This document shows, one piece after another, positions 44,242 to 55,239 of a stretch of DNA of 64,000 nt (positions within the stretch are counted from its first letter, which is position 1; the number at the start of each line of letters is the position of its first letter). The position numbers and the translations under genes were made by a program. The notes beneath the pieces were generated by a model. That model was not told where the DNA came from. It worked only from the letters and a program-made list of their open reading frames with translations, and made no database searches. The DNA comes from Gnetum montanum (lineage: Eukaryota; Streptophyta; Gnetopsida; Gnetales; Gnetaceae), in contig MNCI01010715.1 of NCBI GenBank assembly GCA_015680685.1, positions 67,787-131,786 of the forward strand, given 5' to 3'.

Positions 44242-47200
44242 ATGTCTTCTTCTAACAAAAGCAACTCACTGCCTAGGAATAATACATGAAATAGTCGGCA
44301 ATCAAAAACACATAACCAAAATCAGCCAAGTCCTCAACAATACCAGATAGTCTATACTCATCCTGATGAGTATATTCCAAACTTTACCTTTATCCTCCAT
44401 CAGGATGAACAACTACGATGGAGAGATTTGCAAGGTAACATTGTGTTACCCCTAGATCGATCAGTCCCTAACATGCTCTTCCATGCTTTGGCATAGATAG
44501 GCATGACAAAATTATATGCTGAATATGTTATGGAAGAATTTGACATGAGGGATTATCATCCCACAAAAGCACAACGTATCAGGGACTCAAGTCAGGAGAG
44601 TCAACATACCCTGTTGAAGGGCAAAGGCCCGCACGTCCTTAGCAAAATAGGAGATGATGGACCCATTATAACGGGTTCTCTAACAAAAGATGTTCCCCCT
44701 CCTAATGATGGTGAGGAGGCTAGGTATTAGAACCTACGATCAATGATACACAACACTGGTTCTGACCCCCGTGAACCCCAACTGTTCACAGAGGAAACAA
44801 CCACTCATGCTAAGGACAGACACTTAGATCGTCATCATGATCGAGGCTGAAGTAGTTGAAGAGAAGGCAAGAAACATCGTCATGGTGATGGTTACCCTTC
44901 TTCTTTCCCTTCATCTCACCACTCACCCTCTCCTTCCACATCTGGGTGTAGCCACCATGAACATAACAGTGAGGATAGGGGTAGACAAAACGAGAGACCT
45001 CGATGGGAAAGTCAAGAGAGAGGACATGGACAAGACCAAAGGGAAAGTAGGGAATAAAAAAGACATCATAGGCGTCATGAAAGAGATGATCACGATGAGC
45101 CCCTACTTGCCACCCGAAGTATGCTCGACATAATAGAGGTTGTAAGAATTCCAACAAGGCATCAAAAGGACAGTCAGATCAAACACTTAGACATGAACAA
45201 TATCCCATGCTTTGAAGGGGGATACAACTCAGATCTGCAACATCATTTATAGGCATTCCATGATGCATGCACCCTGTAGAACATAGAAAACAAGTGGAAA
45301 AAACTTAAGTTGTTTCCCAGGACACTCACCAAGGAAGCAAAGAGTTGGTACCGGTCCTTAGAACTGGAAATCATCAGGAGGTGGAGTATGATGCTAGAAC
45401 TCTTCAACAATAAGTATCATACATACTCCAAAGTGTCTAATTTTCATAAGCAGATCCAAGGATGGAAGCAAGGTACTTATGAACCCTTGGATGCTACCAT
45501 GGACCAGTACTACACATTGTTACATCGTTGCCCAGGCCATGGATATGCTCAACGGGATCAACTTCGCCACATCGTGAATGGGCTAAGACATGAAACTAGA
45601 AGAATCCTTGGGACTTATGCCCAAGGAAGACTATCAGAACTTAGAGTCCATGAAGTACATCGCTTGTTGGAACAAGTAGCAAAAGAAGAAGGTGAGCTAC
45701 GCAAAAGGGAAAGTGTAGAAGAATACAACCATGATCCCTCCCTTCAGAAGAAGGGAGTGAAATTTTGAGATGAGGAGGATGAGTCACCACTCGAAGAGTT
45801 AGTGAACCAGAAAACCTTTTCGATCCAAAAAATAACAATCAAAGTATCAGCTAAGGTAGACCAATTGTGGGATTCCTTAGAATTAACACTTGAAAGCATC
45901 TTGAAAATTGTAGAAGAGTCTAAGGAGGAACAAAGTAGTGACAAAGGTAAGACAAAGTGGAGAGATTTAGGCCTTGCACATAACAAGGGTAAGGGGAAAA
46001 TTACTATCTTCGATGAAGTTGTGGATTCAGAAACAGACGATGACGATGGATGTGAGATCTAACAATATGACCATCCTAAGGGATGTTGTCCAATTATCTC
46101 ATATCTACAGGAGTCTAGGGTGTATGCACTAAATCTAAGACTTAACCAATGGTAAACACCCCGAAGGTTACCTTATCATCAAGGTAACCCAAGGCAGTTC
46201 CACCAACCACTAACATACTATCCAAGTGGAACTCCACCACAACCCATCAAACAACATCAGTAGTGGAAATACCCACAGTCATGGGGGATGCCACCGCCGA
46301 CACAACAGTACCCTTACCAGCAGCTAGACCCATATGGATATTATGTGTAGTAGCTGATTTCTCCAAGTGACTCTATGGGTCACACAACTTCCCAACGTCA
46401 TTACCAAGTTCGGGAGTACTTCAGGAGGACTCCTTCTCCTTCGGGAGGCATTCCACACTCATCCCATCCTCCAACTCCATCTGCACCTCTTCCACCTGTA
46501 GTTCCCATACAACCTACTCCAACAATGCAAGGGGAACTCCCTACTCAACCACAACAACGTAATGCTATGAGAGCTATAAATATTCAACTTGCTACTGGTT
46601 CTGAAAACTGTAAAAAGAGAAGATCATTCTTCAGAACCAGAAGCCTAGACAAACTCTCGCAACAACAAACGGTTGAGCCAATGTACACTCCTCCACCATC
46701 TAACACTTCGGAGCACCCTTCAGTCCAACAACAGAGTACACATACGGTTATGTTAACGCATACCGTAACTGACTAGATCAAGGTAGGCCACCTTCCCAGA
46801 AAACTATCTGACCCTGGGAGCCCCTTAATCTATCTACAAATCATCAAGAACAAACCACATAAGGCTCTTCTTGACTCAGGTTTTAGAGTCAATTTAATAT
46901 CACGAGAAATGTATCAAGCCCGGAACCTGCCCCAACTTAAGAAGAGCAACATCCAACTGGAGTTGGCTGACCAGTCCATCACCATTCCCTTGGGATTAGT
47001 GGAGGAAATCATTAGCACTGTGTGTGGGTGGTCTTACCCAGCCGATTTCCTGGTGATTGAAGTTAACAACAATGAAGGGGGCTTCCCAATTATAATGAGA
47101 AGGCCATGGCTAAGTACAATAGATGCATACCTACGGATCCACGATCTTTCCTTGCAAATATCTAAGATAAACATTTATGGAAAGATCGAGAAGAAGAAAG

Positions 47201-47291
47201 TTCTATGCATCACATACAATGACTCAGAGGGTGATGACATGGAAGAATGTTTAGCATCTCTTCCATGTAATCGATGTGCCCAAGAAACATA
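44242..47291 (+). pseudogene. gag: Gag-protease gene of GypA, one frame with scattered stops
   Basis: From ATG 44242 (MSSSNKSNS) the same frame is readable to 47291, about 1,016 codons, with roughly a dozen stops and no net frameshift. Order: QIVYTHPDEYIPNFTFILHQ; PTKAQRIRDSSQESQHTLLK; His/Arg/Ser-rich segment (44840-45010); gag core FPRTLTKEAKSWYRSLELEI (45310-45370); HRCPGHGYAQRDQLRHIVNG (45520-45580); knuckle CEI-stop-QYDHPKGCC (46051-46089); Pro/Gln tail; protease LLDSGFRVNLIS (46864-46900, D-S-G intact) and FPIIMRRPWLSTIDA (47085-47127). Gag would pack RNA, and protease would mature it. Stops lie where relatives have Gln, Trp or Arg. Confidence 0.9.
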
Positions 47292-47560
47292 AATCCAAAG
47301 GTGCCTGTATGTAGCAACCACACCAGTAGTAGACACCTCGTGGTTGACGGCTCCTCAAAAGAGCAAACTAATATGCATGGAACGAACTAAGGAAACTCAT
47401 GCTAACAATGAAGGCATAGACACATTGGAATATAAGCGTCGTCGACTTCCACCCCTTAATCTAAGAACATCAATGGGGAGAAGTTGGGCACTTTTACGAA
47501 ATTCAAATAGACATTCTTTATTTCAGATCTCTCCCTTGCAATTCAGTCATGGGGGAGATG
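47292..47560 (+). other. Linker remnant and pol deletion junction, GypA
   Basis: 47292-47440 resembles the protease-RT linker of GypC (LYVATTPVVDTSWL, ICMERTKETHA). Within about 100 bp the text changes to the post-integrase signal agtcatgggggagatgg at 47545-47561. The 2.5-3 kb of RT-RNase H-integrase that other elements have between these two points is missing. Confidence 0.8.
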
Positions 47561-47596
47561 GCCACCTATGCTGATCATTGGAGGCCCTAAGTTCTT

Positions 47597-47797
47597 TTTA
47601 GTTTTTGTTTTACACATCTTTGTTTTACACATTTTTGTTTTACAGTTTTTATTTTACATATTTTTTTAACAAATTTTTGTTTTACAAGTTTTTGTTTTAC
47701 ATGTTTTTGTCTTACATATTTTTGTTTTACAAGTTTTTTTTTACAGTTTTTGTTTTACAAATTTCTTCAACTTTTATTGTTTTTGTTTTACAACATC
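47597..47797 (+). repeat. T-rich tandem repeat, unit tttttgttttaca
   Basis: About a dozen imperfect units of 13-18 bp. GypB and GypC have only scattered traces at the matching place, so the array expanded in GypA. Confidence 0.88.
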
Positions 47798-48032
47798 GTT
47801 ATATTTTTCCATTTTTTGTGTGTGTGTTACCCATCCTGTAAGTTTTTCACCCAATAAGTGTTCTTCACAATGGTATGAACCATTTTTCATTGATTGATAA
47901 TGTTTGGTTTTTACCTTAAAGTTATGATGTTGATACTAAGGTATGTTCTTCTGATATGGCAGGCAATGAATCCACTTCATCCATCCATCCACAAAGTCTA
48001 TGGTCTCTCTTGGCTTGGAAATGTATAGTCTC

Positions 48033-48626
48033 NNNNNNNNNNNNNNNNNNNNNNNNNNNNNNNNNNNNNNNNNNNNNNNNNNNNNNNNNNNNNNNNNNNN
48101 NNNNNNNNNNNNNNNNNNNNNNNNNNNNNNNNNNNNNNNNNNNNNNNNNNNNNNNNNNNNNNNNNNNNNNNNNNNNNNNNNNNNNNNNNNNNNNNNNNNN
48201 NNNNNNNNNNNNNNNNNNNNNNNNNNNNNNNNNNNNNNNNNNNNNNNNNNNNNNNNNNNNNNNNNNNNNNNNNNNNNNNNNNNNNNNNNNNNNNNNNNNN
48301 NNNNNNNNNNNNNNNNNNNNNNNNNNNNNNNNNNNNNNNNNNNNNNNNNNNNNNNNNNNNNNNNNNNNNNNNNNNNNNNNNNNNNNNNNNNNNNNNNNNN
48401 NNNNNNNNNNNNNNNNNNNNNNNNNNNNNNNNNNNNNNNNNNNNNNNNNNNNNNNNNNNNNNNNNNNNNNNNNNNNNNNNNNNNNNNNNNNNNNNNNNNN
48501 NNNNNNNNNNNNNNNNNNNNNNNNNNNNNNNNNNNNNNNNNNNNNNNNNNNNNNNNNNNNNNNNNNNNNNNNNNNNNNNNNNNNNNNNNNNNNNNNNNNN
48601 NNNNNNNNNNNNNNNNNNNNNNNNNN
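48033..48626. other. Assembly gap, 594 N
   Basis: A run of undetermined bases inside the GypA non-coding region. Content is unknown. Confidence 0.99.
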
Positions 48627-48835
48627 CACACAAGGGGCTGTACACCACCTTGGTCTTGGGATTCCATTCTATTCTCTTCTTTCCACCCTTCTCTCCATTG
48701 TTCACCTCATTTCCGGTTGTATCATTAGTGTATATTTTGGTAGATACATTATTTTCTTTTTGGTAAATTCTTGTGGTTAAGACTTTAACTCTTGTTCCAA
48801 AGGACAGTCCCAGGGCCTACGGACTCTTTGAATGT

Positions 48836-48893
48836 GGGTTTGTCAGGGCATTAAGGGCATGAGCCTGCTTTGGGGAGGACCCACTGACATTCC
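48836..48893 (+). other. Conserved stem-loop block, GypA copy
   Basis: Arms TGTCAG and CTGACA pair, GGG pairs with CCC with a bulged A, and an inner GGC-ATGA-GCC hairpin is present. The arm sequence differs from the other copies on both sides. Confidence 0.78.
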
Positions 48894-49601
48894 TATTTGG
48901 TGCATCCGTTAAATTCTTTCCCTTAACATTTTTGCAATAAATTTTATTTTATTCATCTCCATCTTGACATCCATTTCAACGATGTCCTAGTTGTCTCTTT
49001 TTCTTCATCTTCATGTTCTTATTCTTTCTCCATTCTATCACTATCGGAGGTTCGCGATTAGTCATGGGGGTACGGGGCCCAATTTTTTCAATTTTCTCCT
49101 AACGCCTACACCTTCGGTAGTCACCATTATCATATCTCTAGATTCGCAATCAGCCATACCAGAACCCAGCCAATGGACTTACACCAAAGTAAGGTATCAA
49201 CTACATTGAAATTCATTTACCCTTGCTAATATAAGACTGTGTTGGGTGTGCAGATGACGATCATGCAACAACAGACTGGATCTGGAGGAAGCACTTGGAA
49301 TGGAGCAGTGCTGAAATAGCTTTGTAAGGAATGAGATTGATGACATGCTTATTGATGGACAACGAAAGGCACAATCTTGGTGTTGGTAGTAGCAACACTT
49401 CTTTCTCTCTCTCTTTCTCAGTTGCCAAATGAGGCCTGATGTCAATGTAATAAGGTGTTCACCCTTGTTGTCATGAACACCAGTTTTTTTGTGTCTTGTA
49501 ATGATGATCCGTTCACATGTCATCCCATTAGATCCATTTGAGTCAATAATCCCATACCTTCCTGATATTATTGTAATGAACTCAAGGATGAGTTTTCATT
49601 T
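48894..49601 (+). other. 3' non-coding region of GypA
   Basis: It contains an extra exact polypurine-tract copy agtcatgggggta at 49060-49072 followed by cggggccc, and a possible 65-nt intron 49189-49253 (gtaagg ... gctaat ... tgcag). A short remnant of the extra ORF follows (atgacgatcatgc on), plus a CT-rich run ctttctctctctctttctc near 49402-49421. No internal U3-like module was found. Confidence 0.6.
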
Positions 49602-49614
49602 AGTCATGGAGGTA
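49602..49614 (+). promoter_or_regulatory. Polypurine tract of GypA
   Basis: agtcatggaggta directly before TGATGGGA of the 3' LTR. Confidence 0.87.
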
Positions 49615-50401
49615 TGATGGGACGCGATATCGCATATGATATCGCTTATGCAATATTGCAGCCGTTGCGATATCGCATCCCTCGCGATATCGCAGTGCAC
49701 TGTCATATCTATAAATAAGAGGCGGCTCTCCCTTGTTTCCTCATCCTAGGCTAGACAGTAGGGAAACTCTGGTAGATTGATCACTCCAGAGATAGAATAT
49801 TTTCCATGTGCCCACAGTAGGAGTCCCAAAGTGAACAAATCTTTATTCTAGCAAACATTGTACCCGAATACAAGTTTGTGTACGACAATAAAGACGAGCT
49901 TTCCGGATAAACCTTGCAGTGCATGGAATAGGATTTTATTATTTTTATTTATTACTTATTATTTACTATTCTCCTTCTCAACCCTTTTCTCCTAGTTAAG
50001 TGCCTCAGTACGACCACTTCGAGCACGTGCGTTACGCGTGGTGATCCCAGCAACGATTAGCGTTTGGTAGTCACCGTTGCATCGGTTCAGGGTGTGTACA
50101 ATAAGTGGGAACGGATGCTGACGCTAGGTAATTTAGACTTAGTTCATTAGTTAGAGTTAGTAATTAGTTTCTCAACCCTTCACCTTGTTAGCATAAGAGA
50201 CATAAAACATAAAAATCATATACCTTAGAGTTACTTAACCATACACCATGACAACTACAAGTAAGTCTGGGAAGACAACGAATGATTAACCCTAAGTGTT
50301 CCATGGGGCGTGTAGGCACTTAGTCTATGGAGTTCGACTGGATCGCATGTGCTACGCTCGTATTTGTATGGTTGAGTGTAGGGATATCTCGCCACTCATC
50401 A
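49615..50401 (+). repeat. 3' LTR of GypA
   Basis: 787 bp. From the TATA box (49709-49717) to the end it is very close to the 5' LTR. The U3 palindrome array is arranged differently and the whole LTR is 44 bp shorter. ATCTTTATT at 49839-49847 and AATAAAGAC at 49887-49895. Confidence 0.93.
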
Positions 50402-51160
50402 GCGATGTTTGCATTCAATTTTTCCATCAACATGGTGCTTCCTCTAGCTACATAAGTTGATATTTTGTTCAATCTCTTTGTGGGGAATAGTTGATAAGTG
50501 CCAATTTTGAAATAAATTTTCTCTTATATAGTTAGTTCACTATAATCTTTATCCTCTTTACCATATGCTCACTGCAACTACAACTTTCTTGCATCTCTAT
50601 TAGATCTTGTAGAGAGTTGTGCCACCTTTGCTCCTTCATTAGGCATAGTAAGGGCTTCAATAATCGTCTTACCTAAATAAGACATTGAGACTCTCTTGAT
50701 CTTCACTATAGCATCTTCTTGTTTATTTTTCCAAAATTGAAGTGTCTCTCCTAAGTACCAATATCCACTTGTTGTCAAGATGGACCACAAGGGAGATGAT
50801 TGAAGTTGGGCCTAGACAACATCTAGGGAAAACTCCATGAATGGATGAAAGTTAAGTTTCATAATTACTATGGACATGATGGATTTCTCTTGAGTGACAT
50901 AAAGGCATTCAAGGGACACCATGAGTTACTATGCTTATTTTGTCACTTGTGGAACTTTTTCCTCCACCTGGCTAGATTGCTCTATTACAGGGGTTTGTTG
51001 ATGAATGCTAAAAGATTGAGCCTCCTACTTTGCATGTGGGGTTTGTTCTCCAATTCAGCCCCTTCCATGACCTCTCAATCTCTTACTTGTTGGCTGTGAA
51101 GGTTCTCCTTCTGCTCCTCTCTTTGGGGTTATCTACAATCATGAAGGATTTTGAAATTAT
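50402..51160 (-). pseudogene. Extra 3' ORF of GypD, N-terminal part
   Basis: 50578-50790 is open on the minus strand: MWSILTTSGYWYLGETLQFW, then KIKRVSMSYLGKTII and LTMPNEGAKVAQL. GypC reads MWPIIMFGGKWYMGETHLF, QVSYSIKAI, LRLPNIGTQLEEL. Towards 50407 follow EKIYFKIGTYQLFP and MEKLNANIA, which join in frame to 43265. It is the beginning of the plant-transposon-like domain, with a short Pro/Glu leader upstream (about 51090-51160). The first five bases are the GypA target copy gcgat. Confidence 0.8.
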
Positions 51161-51720
51161 TAAAATGTTTACATTAATTCTTAATAACTCTTTTCCTTAC
51201 TCATACCCTTAGCTAAATTAAGTTCTTAGCTTAACATGATTGTAGAGTAAGAAAAATTTCAAAAAGAAACCCCCTTAGGTGTTATTTCCCTTATAACCCT
51301 TCACAGTTATCAATTTTTCTCTTATGTATGATCTAAAATAGTTGGTATGGTACATTAAAAGGATTGTTTAAGTGTTTCTAGCCTATGTTTGATTAACAAA
51401 TTGTAGAATTCTTATTATTTCCCTTATACTTACCCTTTAAGATATCTTTCAGGCATTAGAACTTTTTGGCTTAAATTTTAGTGATATCACACTAAGTAGC
51501 CCCCCATACCACCATGCCCACACCCCCCTTCCCCATGATAATGTTGAGGGCTCTGTGATCAACAAGGTTCAAGAATTTGAAAAATTGGAGCTATAAGGGT
51601 TAAGTTATGAGTGACAGAAGTTATGATGCTAGAGCTCTTTGTGTTAAAGAATCAATGGCAAAAAATCTCTTCACATGGAAAATAAGAAATGAAAAAAATT
51701 TCTAACTCCTCCATGATATA

Positions 51721-51780
51721 TATACTAATTTATAGGCATGATATCATAGATCATATATCGTACATATGATATCACCTTTG
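51721..51780 (-). promoter_or_regulatory. U3-like GATATC module with TATA box, internal to GypD
   Basis: The minus strand reads ggtgatatcatatg, acgatatatgatc, ctatgatatcatg, then cctataaatt. TGATATCA occurs twice and frames an imperfect palindrome. GypD LTR U3 (60440-60525) has the same GATATC units and a cctataaatatg TATA box. Downstream text aligns with GypB and GypC at the place where those carry TCGATGA modules. Confidence 0.6.
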
Positions 51781-52097
51781 AAAGTTTCAAATTTTTTATG
51801 AAATTTTTAGAGAAAAATGAGTCAAATAAAATTTCTAGAAGATATGAAGCATGTCTAGAGGGTCTTGGGCCATTAATTATGCATACTTTTTGAGAATTTG
51901 ACATATAAAGTTCATGAAGAAGGAATCTCAGGCTATGAAGGTTCATTAAGTGTATATAGGATGGATGAGATGGGTAATGAATTATTGGTGTTTGAATGGA
52001 CTGATTGGATGTTAAGGAAAGTAGTTATTGACATTTATTATTTTTGGAAGGTACAAGATGATGTAGAATTACTTACCAGGTATAAGATACAACAATT

Positions 52098-52150
52098 ATA
52101 CAAGTGGGTCCTCCCCAAAGTAGGCTTCAACCCTTAATACCCTTGTATAA
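52098..52150 (-). other. Conserved stem-loop block, GypD copy
   Basis: On the minus strand arms TTATACAAG and CTTGTATAA pair over 9 bp, GGG pairs with CCC with a bulged A, and the inner hairpin is GGU-UGAA-GCC with a U-G pair. Compared with GypB, one G-C pair has become A-U. Confidence 0.78.
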
Positions 52151-53489
52151 CCATGCCTAAAAGTGTCCTTAGTCACTCAAGGAGTTGAATGTAATGCAGA
52201 CTTGTTTAGCAAAACATACATATTAGTATCACCAAGTTGGGAAAATTACTCTATGTCATACAAAACCACAAGTTATAATTATTTATACTATGAAAATCAA
52301 GACATGAGATGTCTTACCATAGGCATAATGAATTCTTGTGTTTTATTAGTGGTTAAAGTAATCATTCATTGTTCTATCCAAGATCCAAACCAAGTTTGGA
52401 CCACATTCTAGTGACATTGCATTATGTCATTCTTGGAGTTACAACTCTAAGACTATCATTATTGCAAGGAGTATTACCACTTGGCATATTATCCAAGGAA
52501 GGAGTTTATTCATTGCAATTTTGTTTTAAGTTTTTAGATGTATGAGAAGCCACCTACCATTAGACATGAATAACATGTCTTTCTAGTGGAACCCCTAGAA
52601 ATTTATTCTGTGCATAGTTTTTATTTTTAACTATGTCAACCTCATCAGAGAACTACCTTCATGCATGGGTAACATGTCTTTCTTATGACATGGTAAGGCA
52701 ACACTTATCTCACTCTTACTCTCATTTTTCGTTAGATCTACAAGGATATAATTAAAGCGTTACCAACATGATAGAACATACAATAGTTAACCAATAGATT
52801 CCACAAATCCCCTTGATCCCACACCCTTCACATTCCCACTTGGTTCTTCACTTTTCTATCCAAGCATAATGATCACAAGTTTATTCTTAGTTTTATTAGA
52901 AAAATAATGTTATTATGGCCATGGTAAGAACCTCTTATTACTTGGAATGGGTGGAGGAATGGATGTTGTGGTCTTATTATACAAATAATCAATCCCTTAT
53001 GACTTGATATCATAGAGAAATATTCACCCTATTAGACTACATCTTGCCTTATTCTTGGTGTGTTTTATTAACAATTCATGGACATATGTACTAGTAAAAT
53101 GAAAGTAAAGTATGAAAAATTTGTAAAAGATAGTAAGAATAGAAAAAAATGAAAAGAATGAAAAATCAATAAAGAATCAGAAGAATGTCAAGAAAGTACA
53201 AAATTATTAAGAAATTGAAAAGTATTAAAGAATGGAAAAAATGTATCAAGAAAGTAGAAAAATGAAAAGAAAATGAAAATTCATGAAAGTACCTATGTGT
53301 CTAGACAAACACCCTTGCAATTATTATAAGAACTCATCAATCAGAAAAGAAAATGGATAGAAGATAGTTAGATGGATTAGGTAGATCCCTTGAGAACTTT
53401 AGAGTATTCATGGTAGAGTTTGATTTATTGGAGGTTGACAAGGATGAGCTTCTATGGGTTGGATGGGTGAGAACTATGTAAGGCATCTA

Positions 53490-54590
53490 AGAATTAAGTT
53501 GTTTGAACAATGTATGATCCTTCCCAAAGTGTTTGAAACTTAGCTTTTTGTGGCACATGATTGGGATTATAATAAATAACCTTATCTCCTAGTTGTATTA
53601 TCACTTTTCTTATTTGTGCATCATGCCTATGTTTAGAGTAATGCTTATGGACCTTATTATGCATTAGTGCTACTAGCCAATTTTCATCTAAGAGATTTAA
53701 ATTCATCAATCATTCCTTTTTGGCTAGGCTTAAGCTTTGATCAAGTTCACTAGTGGTAGCTAACATTTGAAGCTCTACCTAGATAGGGATTGTTGGTAGT
53801 TTTCCATAAACTAGCTCATATGGGAAATATCCTATGGGTAATTTCCATGATGTCCTATAGGCCCATAAAGCATCATTAAGTTTGGTGCTCCAATATTTCC
53901 TAAACTTACTAGATGTTCTAGTTAAAATTCTAATGATTTCATGGTTAGTAACCTTTGTTTTTCCATTAGCTTGGGGGTGATCTGGTGTAGTTAGTTTATG
54001 GTTGACTCCTAATTTTTGCATGAGCTTTTTAAAGGAAACACTTGTAAAATGAGTTTTATTGTCAGATATAAGCATTCTAGGCACTCCAAATCTATTCACC
54101 ACATTATGTTGGATGAATTAGGTAGTTGTCTTGGTTATGCAATCTGTAACTGTTGTTTCCTCTGCCCACTTCATGTAGTAATCCATGGTCATAATTATAT
54201 ACACTTTTCCATTCAATATTTGTGTTATGGATTCCATAAAATCTATTCCCTGTATATCAAATGGCTCAAACAGCTATATCCAGTGTTGTGGCCCTTCATT
54301 TCTAGCTGTCATTCCCTAATCTTTTTGGAATCTCTTACAAGACTATGTGAAATTGTGGTTGTCTCTGAACAAGGTAGGCCAAAAGTAGCCTACTAGCATC
54401 AGCTTCAGTATTGTTCTACACCTAGCGTAGTGGCCACCACATGGGCCTTCATGAGCATCTTGCAAGATTTGTTGTTCATCATCTTCTAGCACATACCATT
54501 AGACTAACCCATCTACATAGATCTTGTATAGGTTGCCATTGATTTCCATGTATCGTTTTATCTTATGAAGGAATTACACTCTTTTCTTTT
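53490..54590 (-). pseudogene. pol: Integrase, GypD, decayed but with DDE kept
   Basis: The N-terminal zinc region is damaged (QDAHEGPCGGHYAR kept; the CxxC pair reads CKRF). The core keeps all three acidic residues: GIDFMESI (about 54230-54255), LISDNKTHFTS (about 54035-54070) and TNHEIIRIL (about 53930-53955). 53779-54102 is open and continues LNDALWAYRTSWKLPIGYFP and YELVYGKLPTIPI. The C-terminal part 53494-53709 has QLGDKVIYYNPNHVPQKAKF and LWEGSYIV. No chromodomain is seen. Confidence 0.87.
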
Positions 54591-54597
54591 TACTCCA

Positions 54598-55200
54598 TTA
54601 AATAGAAAGTTCTTGTGTAGCTAAGTAAGTCATGTAATCAATCATCCATGAATTCCCTATTGATTGTATAGCCATCACTGTTTGAGTAAATAGGTTTTCA
54701 TCAAGGAATTGGTTAGATAATGGTTCTATATGCTCATGGGAATTCCATTCGAGCCTTAATAAATGATCAACAATAACATTTTCAATTCCTTTTTTATCAA
54801 TCATCATGATGTCAAATTCTTGCAAAATTATGAGTCATCTGATTACTCTAGGACTAATTACTAGCTTGTTCATGAGAAAATGGATTGCACGATGATCATT
54901 ATGGGCATAAATCTAGTACCTAAGCACATACTGTTAAAATTTCTTAAGTGCATACACCATAGCCATGAGCTCCTTTCTCTATTATGAGGTAGTTTAGTTG
55001 TGCCCCGATGATGCTTCTACTAGCATAGTGTATGTAGTAGGATCTCTTTTGATCATCTAGCTACATTAGTATTGCACCAAGAACATAGTTGGAAGCATTT
55101 GTCATAATATGAAAAGGCCTGGAACAATCCAAAGCTTGAAGGATAGGTGTCTTGATTAGTTTCTGTTTTAGAGTTTCAAATGCCTTTTCTCAAGACTCTA
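54598..55200 (-). pseudogene. pol: RNase H domain, GypD, decayed
   Basis: HIMTNASNYVLGAIL at about 55065-55110 has Asn at the first catalytic position. AHNDHRAIHFLMNKL keeps the third Asp (54860-54905) and GIENVIVDHLLRLEWNS keeps the last (54745-54795). The Glu segment is in broken frames near 54970. Confidence 0.83.
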
Positions 55201-55239
55201 TCTATTCGAAGGCTGCATCCTTCTTCATCAATTATACTA

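Larger units (their letters stand above)
43266..50401 (+). mobile_element. GypA: pol-deleted, gag-protease-only LTR retrotransposon nested in GypD
   Basis: It is 7.1 kb including a 594-base gap. Order: 5' LTR, primer site, one gag-protease frame, then a jump from the protease-RT linker (about 47440) straight to the post-integrase polypurine-like signal (47545), then non-coding DNA with the stem-loop block, a small remnant near 49240-49330, polypurine tract and 3' LTR. RT, RNase H, integrase and almost all of the extra ORF are absent. It would depend on a relative for reverse transcription. It is the best-preserved element here. Confidence 0.9.
51161..53480 (-). other. Non-coding region between integrase and extra ORF, GypD
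   Basis: No protein was recognised. Shared landmarks with GypB are gattttttgccatt (51650-51670, minus strand) and the stem-loop block. 53090-53290 is rich in gaaaaat/gtaaaaat text, as in GypB 15830-15970. The 79-codon plus-strand frame 51898-52137 is antisense to this and is not conserved. Confidence 0.65.

Noticed and set aside
47922-48780. Several 235-274-codon ORFs on both strands
   Set aside because: They consist mainly of unknown residues from the 594-N gap.
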